Below are positions 60,620 through 64,000 of a DNA stretch of 64,000 nucleotides, one piece after another. The stretch comes from UBA967 sp044375555 (GTDB lineage Bacteria > Verrucomicrobiota > Verrucomicrobiia > Chthoniobacterales > Terrimicrobiaceae), in the NCBI GenBank assembly GCA_044375555.1, contig JBILML010000010.1:15492-79491 (forward strand). The letters are read 5' to 3'. A program made the translations under genes and the position numbers. The notes beneath the pieces were generated by a model. That model was not told the DNA's origin and made no database searches. It saw only the letters and a program-made list of their open reading frames with translations. Numbering within the stretch: position 1 is the first letter of the stretch; each line of letters begins with the position of its first letter.

Positions 60620-62536
60620 GTGGCGCGCCTCCCCCTCCTTCTACTCCTCGCCTTTGTTGGGACAGGTCCGCTTCGCGCCCTCGATCTTTCCAGGCCTCCC
60701 GATCCGAAGGAAATCCGCTCACTGACAGCCGATTCCTACCCCGCCATCGCGCACAAAATTTCCGAAGCCCTGATGGCGGCCTATGTCCCCGGAGCCCGCG
60801 GTCGGCCCGGCATTTCCGGAAACCCTGCATTCTCCACATGGCTCGATTTTTACCGGGGCTGCGAGTTGTTGGCCCGCCCTTGCAGCGCCGAGACGATCCC
60901 TCTCGTGCGACGCTACTTTTTCCGCGAACGGGCCACCGGGAAAATCTTCTTTCTCGAAACCGGAGTGGTTCGACCAGAGGCTTTGGAGAGCCTGCCGGAG
61001 TCCGAATTGGCAGCCATGGCCGAACACTCTCAAATCCGCGCCCGACTCGAAGAAGCCGCCCTGCCTCCGGGATCGACTCTGGCCACCGGCACACTGGGCG
61101 AAATCGCCGGGGAGAAATTGTCCGCCGAGTTTCTTTCGAATCCCTCCTTCCTCGCGGCGTTCTTTTCCACCCTCTCGGACCGCGACTACACGCCACTCGT
61201 TCTGAAAAATCTGCGCGAAATCCTCGAGTCCCAACCGGACAAGTGGCGCGAATACCAAAACCTCGCCATCGCCATCGCGGTGGTGAACGACTCGCCATTG
61301 CCCCAGTTCTGGCCGCACATCCAAGTCACCCCCTCCCTCGTCCCGAAGGAAATCCCCTCGGTCCGAGCTCAATTCTCGCGCTGGGTCGCGGCCAACGAGT
61401 CCAGCAAGCTCGACTACGACCTCCGCAAGCTCCCGCCCGACCAACTCAAATTCGTCATCGATGCGTTTGTTTCCGAATCCGAGATCGACTGGGCGCGGAA
61501 AAATGTCCGCCACCCGCGCTCGAGGTTCGACCGCGCCTTTTCCGAGGTCGCCTACCAACCCGACCGCATCAAAAACAAACGCTTCTTCTGGAAAGCCTCG
61601 CCCTACACGCTGGAAAACATCCGTCGCACGGGTGGCATTTGTGTCGACCAAGCCTACTACGCCATGATCGCGGGAAAGGCTCACGGACTCCCGACCCTCT
61701 TCTTCACCGGCCAAGGCAAGGACGGCGGCCACGCCTGGTTCGGCTACCTCAAGCGCGAAGACAAATGGGAACTCGATGTCGGCCGCTATGCCCAACAAAA
61801 CTACGCCGTCGGCCAAGCCCTCGACCCGCAATCCTGGCAACCGATCAGTGACCACCAACTCCAACTCCTCGCCGCACACTTCCGCGACAAACCCGAATTC
61901 GCCGCCTCGATGAACGACCTCGCCATGGCCGCAATCTTTGAAAAAAACGGCAACGCCGTCCGCGCCGATGCCGCCCTCGCGAGCGCGGTGCAAACCTGTC
62001 CAAAAAATCCCGACGCCTGGGAACAGCGCGGCGAATTCCTCGCCCGCACCAACGCGCCGATGGAGCAGCAGCGCCAGTTCCACGAAGAGGCCACTCGCCG
62101 CCTCGGCTCCAGCCCCGACCTCAAAGTCCGCCACCAAACCGCCCTCGCCAACCTCCACCGCGAATCCGGCGACCAATCCTCCGCAAACAAAGTCGAGCGG
62201 GCGATCATCACCCAAAACCGCCGCGACCGCACCGACCTCAGCGTCGGCATCGCCGCGCAAAAAGTGAACGCCGCGATCGCCACCGGAGACCTCGACGCCG
62301 CCGCATCCGAGTTCCACAAACAACTCCACTCGATCGGAGAAAACGCCGGCGGCGATTTTGTGAAACAGGTGGGCGTCCCTTTTCTCGAAGCCCTGATGAA
62401 GAACGGCCAAAACACCCGCGCCCGCCGCGCCATCGACACCATGCGCCAACAACTCACCCCCGACCCCGGCAGCCTTCTCGACATGGCCCTCCGCGAACTC
62501 GAACTCTCGACCAAAACCCGCACAAAGGTTCCGTGA
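60620..62536 (+). CDS. Exported transglutaminase-like protein with C-terminal helical repeats
   Basis: A 638-residue protein. The GTG at 60620 gives a signal peptide (ARLPLLLLLAFVGTGPLRA); a TTG at 60608, overlapping the synthase stop, is the alternative. A 300-residue N-terminal helical region precedes a transglutaminase-like core with Cys341 in GGICVDQAYY, His371 in GGHAWFGY and Asp386 in WELDVGRY. A TPR-like tail (EKNGNAVRADAALASAVQTCPKNPDAWEQRGEF) follows. It would act in the periplasm on proteins or peptidoglycan peptides. It is a third transglutaminase-type protein within 6 kb. Confidence 0.8.
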   Translation: MARLPLLLLLAFVGTGPLRALDLSRPPDPKEIRSLTADSYPAIAHKISEALMAAYVPGARGRPGISGNPAFSTWLDFYRGCELLARPCSAETIPLVRRYFFRERATGKIFFLETGVVRPEALESLPESELAAMAEHSQIRARLEEAALPPGSTLATGTLGEIAGEKLSAEFLSNPSFLAAFFSTLSDRDYTPLVLKNLREILESQPDKWREYQNLAIAIAVVNDSPLPQFWPHIQVTPSLVPKEIPSVRAQFSRWVAANESSKLDYDLRKLPPDQLKFVIDAFVSESEIDWARKNVRHPRSRFDRAFSEVAYQPDRIKNKRFFWKASPYTLENIRRTGGICVDQAYYAMIAGKAHGLPTLFFTGQGKDGGHAWFGYLKREDKWELDVGRYAQQNYAVGQALDPQSWQPISDHQLQLLAAHFRDKPEFAASMNDLAMAAIFEKNGNAVRADAALASAVQTCPKNPDAWEQRGEFLARTNAPMEQQRQFHEEATRRLGSSPDLKVRHQTALANLHRESGDQSSANKVERAIITQNRRDRTDLSVGIAAQKVNAAIATGDLDAAASEFHKQLHSIGENAGGDFVKQVGVPFLEALMKNGQNTRARRAIDTMRQQLTPDPGSLLDMALRELELSTKTRTKVP

Positions 62537-62585
62537 TCGATTCGAATCATCGCCAATCCTCCTCACGCCTGATTAAGTTTTCGAA

Positions 62586-63428
62586 GTGGCCATCCTTGGA
62601 AAACTCAATCGCCTGACCGTCCTGAAGGACTCCAGCCCCGGTCTGTATCTCGACGGAGGCGACTTGGGCGAAATCCTCCTGCCCGGTGACGCCATCCCCA
62701 AAGGCGCCGCCCCCGGAGATGAACTCGAGGTTTTCCTCTATCGAGACTCCGAAGACCGCCTCGTTTGCACAACTCTCAAGCCCCTCGCCCAAGTTGGCGA
62801 CTTCGCCCCGCTCGTCGTTCGGGAAGCCCACCCCCGCCTCGGAGCCTTTTTAGATTGGGGCCTTCGCAAAGACCTCCTCCTCCCCATCGCCGAGCAAGAG
62901 CGTCGCGTCGAAGAAGGCGAGACCGTTGTGGTGTTTGTTTTCATCGATTATCAAACCGAACGCATCATCGCCACCACGCGGCTCTTGGCCCACACCGACC
63001 ACACCCCACCCCCATACAAAACCGGCTACGAAGTTTCCCTCCTCATCTCCAGCGAGACCCCGCTCGGCTACAATGCCATTATCAATAACTCCCGCATGGG
63101 CCTGCTTTACCGTGCCGAGCTCGGCACTCCGCTCCACATCGGCCAACGCTGCGAAGGCTTCGTCAAAACCATCCGCCCCGATGGAAAAATCGACCTCAGC
63201 CTCGACCCAGCCGGATACGCCCGGGTCAAACCGCTCGCCGAGCGAATCCTAGCCACCCTCCGCGCCAACAACGGCCACCTCGCCATGAGCGACACGAGTC
63301 CCCCCGAAGCCATTCGCGCCACCTTCCAAGCCAGCAAAAAAGCTTTCAAGCAAGCCCTCGGCACCCTTTACCGCAACCGCCTCATCGACCTCACCCCCTC
63401 CGGAATCCAACTAAAAACTCCCCGGTAA
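62586..63428 (+). CDS. CvfB/YitL-like S1-domain RNA-binding protein
   Basis: A 280-residue protein. It has an N-terminal S1-like strand set (GLYLDGGDLGEILLPGDAIP), two more S1-type segments including GAFLDWGLRKDLLLPIAEQERR and GLLYRAELGTPLHIGQRCEGFVK, and a C-terminal winged-helix-like end. CvfB affects virulence and RNA metabolism in Firmicutes; its role here is unknown. It starts with GTG at 62586. It is the last gene of the rightward run; the 125 bases after it hold no recognisable feature. Confidence 0.85.
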   Translation: MAILGKLNRLTVLKDSSPGLYLDGGDLGEILLPGDAIPKGAAPGDELEVFLYRDSEDRLVCTTLKPLAQVGDFAPLVVREAHPRLGAFLDWGLRKDLLLPIAEQERRVEEGETVVVFVFIDYQTERIIATTRLLAHTDHTPPPYKTGYEVSLLISSETPLGYNAIINNSRMGLLYRAELGTPLHIGQRCEGFVKTIRPDGKIDLSLDPAGYARVKPLAERILATLRANNGHLAMSDTSPPEAIRATFQASKKAFKQALGTLYRNRLIDLTPSGIQLKTPR

Positions 63429-63553
63429 GAGCTTCTCCAGCTCGCAGAGAGGGAGTGGGTATGAACCGAGGAGATCGGTTACAAACTGACCCTAAAACCT
63501 GAAACCCGTTGTTCAAACTATTTTAAAAGTCTAATAGCAAACTAACTTTGGTA

Positions 63554-64000
63554 TTATTCCTCTTCTGCTGCTTCCGGGAGAGCAGACTCGAACCGGTAGG
63601 TTCCGGAGCCGACAGCATAGACGGCAGCTCCGTTTTCCATGCGCAGGAACTTCACGCCCTCTGCTTTTGTCACGGGCTTGCCAGATTCGGTCACTGCAGA
63701 GGCATCCTTCGCCGGGACAAACACGGTGGCGGTGGTGTTGGCGGGAATGGTGACGTCCAGCGTCAGCTTGCTGCCGTCCAATTTCCAATCCGTCGAGATC
63801 TTACCGCAGATGGAATCGTAGCTGGTTTTGGCCCAGGTCAAGCCCTCGCGAATGACGGGTTGAATCCGAATCCGCTTATACCCCGGCGCATTCGACTGGA
63901 TGCCGCCAACCATGCCGAACAAATATTCTCCCACCGCGCCGAGGGCGTAGTGGTTGAGCGAATTCATCCCTCCTTGGGGAGTCTTGCCGTCCCAGCTAAC
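63554..64000 (-). CDS. Alpha-L-rhamnosidase, C-terminal part (GH78; N-terminus beyond window)
   Basis: 149 codons are visible, open at the right edge; only the C-terminal end lies in the window. The start of the visible part reads SWDGKTPQGGMNSLNHYALGAVGEYLF and then GYKRIRIQPV, which matches the end of the GH78 catalytic (alpha/alpha)6 barrel. The C-terminal beta-sandwich contains DVTIPANTTATVFVP. GH78 enzymes release L-rhamnose from glycans; the active-site acids lie outside the window. It fits the deoxysugar theme of the left end. A short acidic tail (EAAEEE) ends the protein. Confidence 0.88.
   Translation of the reverse strand, partial: VSWDGKTPQGGMNSLNHYALGAVGEYLFGMVGGIQSNAPGYKRIRIQPVIREGLTWAKTSYDSICGKISTDWKLDGSKLTLDVTIPANTTATVFVPAKDASAVTESGKPVTKAEGVKFLRMENGAAVYAVGSGTYRFESALPEAAEEE

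Noticed and set aside
58716..62566. Two long - strand frames (860 and 615 codons)
   Set aside because: They are mirror images of the SDR, polyprenyl synthase and exported transglutaminase genes, which carry intact catalytic motifs.

Overview
The window is a dense, high-GC bacterial chromosome segment with short intergenic gaps, many 1-8 base start/stop overlaps and frequent GTG or TTG starts. It most likely comes from the Verrucomicrobiota (PVC group). Support for this is the planctomycete-type cytochrome/DUF1549 lipoprotein at the left edge, the SPFWRL-type AraC regulator remnant, the P/T-rich lipoproteins and the density of sugar-catabolic genes. The assignment comes from gene content and was not tested with a phylogeny. 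LptF/LptG-family, MurA, OprB-type porin and lipoprotein genes indicate a Gram-negative envelope.

Region 1 (1-11211) is a deoxysugar-catabolism island. After a partial PSCyt1/DUF1549 gene come a RhaT-type symporter, a truncated AraC-like fragment and two facing gene sets that converge at about 5650. The + set is lactonase, SDR and FAH-family hydrolase. The - set is Na+ symporter, mutarotase lipoprotein, SDR and L-fuconate dehydratase. Together they supply every step of the non-phosphorylative L-fucose route: L-fucose, lactone, L-fuconate, 2-keto-3-deoxy-L-fuconate, 2,4-diketo-3-deoxy-L-fuconate, then pyruvate plus lactate. A divergent AraC regulator and a cluster of inverted repeats sit at the symporter promoter. 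A GH78 alpha-L-rhamnosidase enters at the right edge (63554-64000).

Region 2 (11212-15302) is accessory DNA. It holds hairpin repeats, a broken IS256-type transposase, and then a coupled trio: an OprB-like porin, an exported protein with a PD...DxK motif, and a CBM9-like protein.

Region 3 (15299-47880) is mostly housekeeping. It carries murA; TerB/DUF697, ExoD, DUF1232 and YugP-type membrane genes; the tRNA-Thr, tuf, tRNA-Trp, secE, nusG set; and a long leftward run that includes tyrA, aroA, cmk, plsC, accA, lptF/G, M16 protease and a HAD phosphatase. Then come an orphan parA, a cell-wall amidase, ymdB, MATE, an IMPase-like gene, a DUF374 acyltransferase, folD, a DUF4143 ATPase preceded by a striking 54-base dyad, a TPR protein, folE2, tRNA-Ala and alr.

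Region 4 (48056-63428) is a rightward run of nusA, infB, rbfA, nrnA, truB and ribF. It continues by overlap into a fused circularly permuted ATP-grasp/Alpha-E protein and two transglutaminase-like proteins, then an SDR, a polyprenyl synthase, a third, exported transglutaminase-like protein and a CvfB-like RNA-binding protein. The ATP-grasp/Alpha-E/transglutaminase block is the best candidate for a poorly understood system. It resembles a known family association (peptide-modifying ATP-grasp with Alpha-E and transglutaminase), but no proteasome-like Anbu gene lies next to it here.
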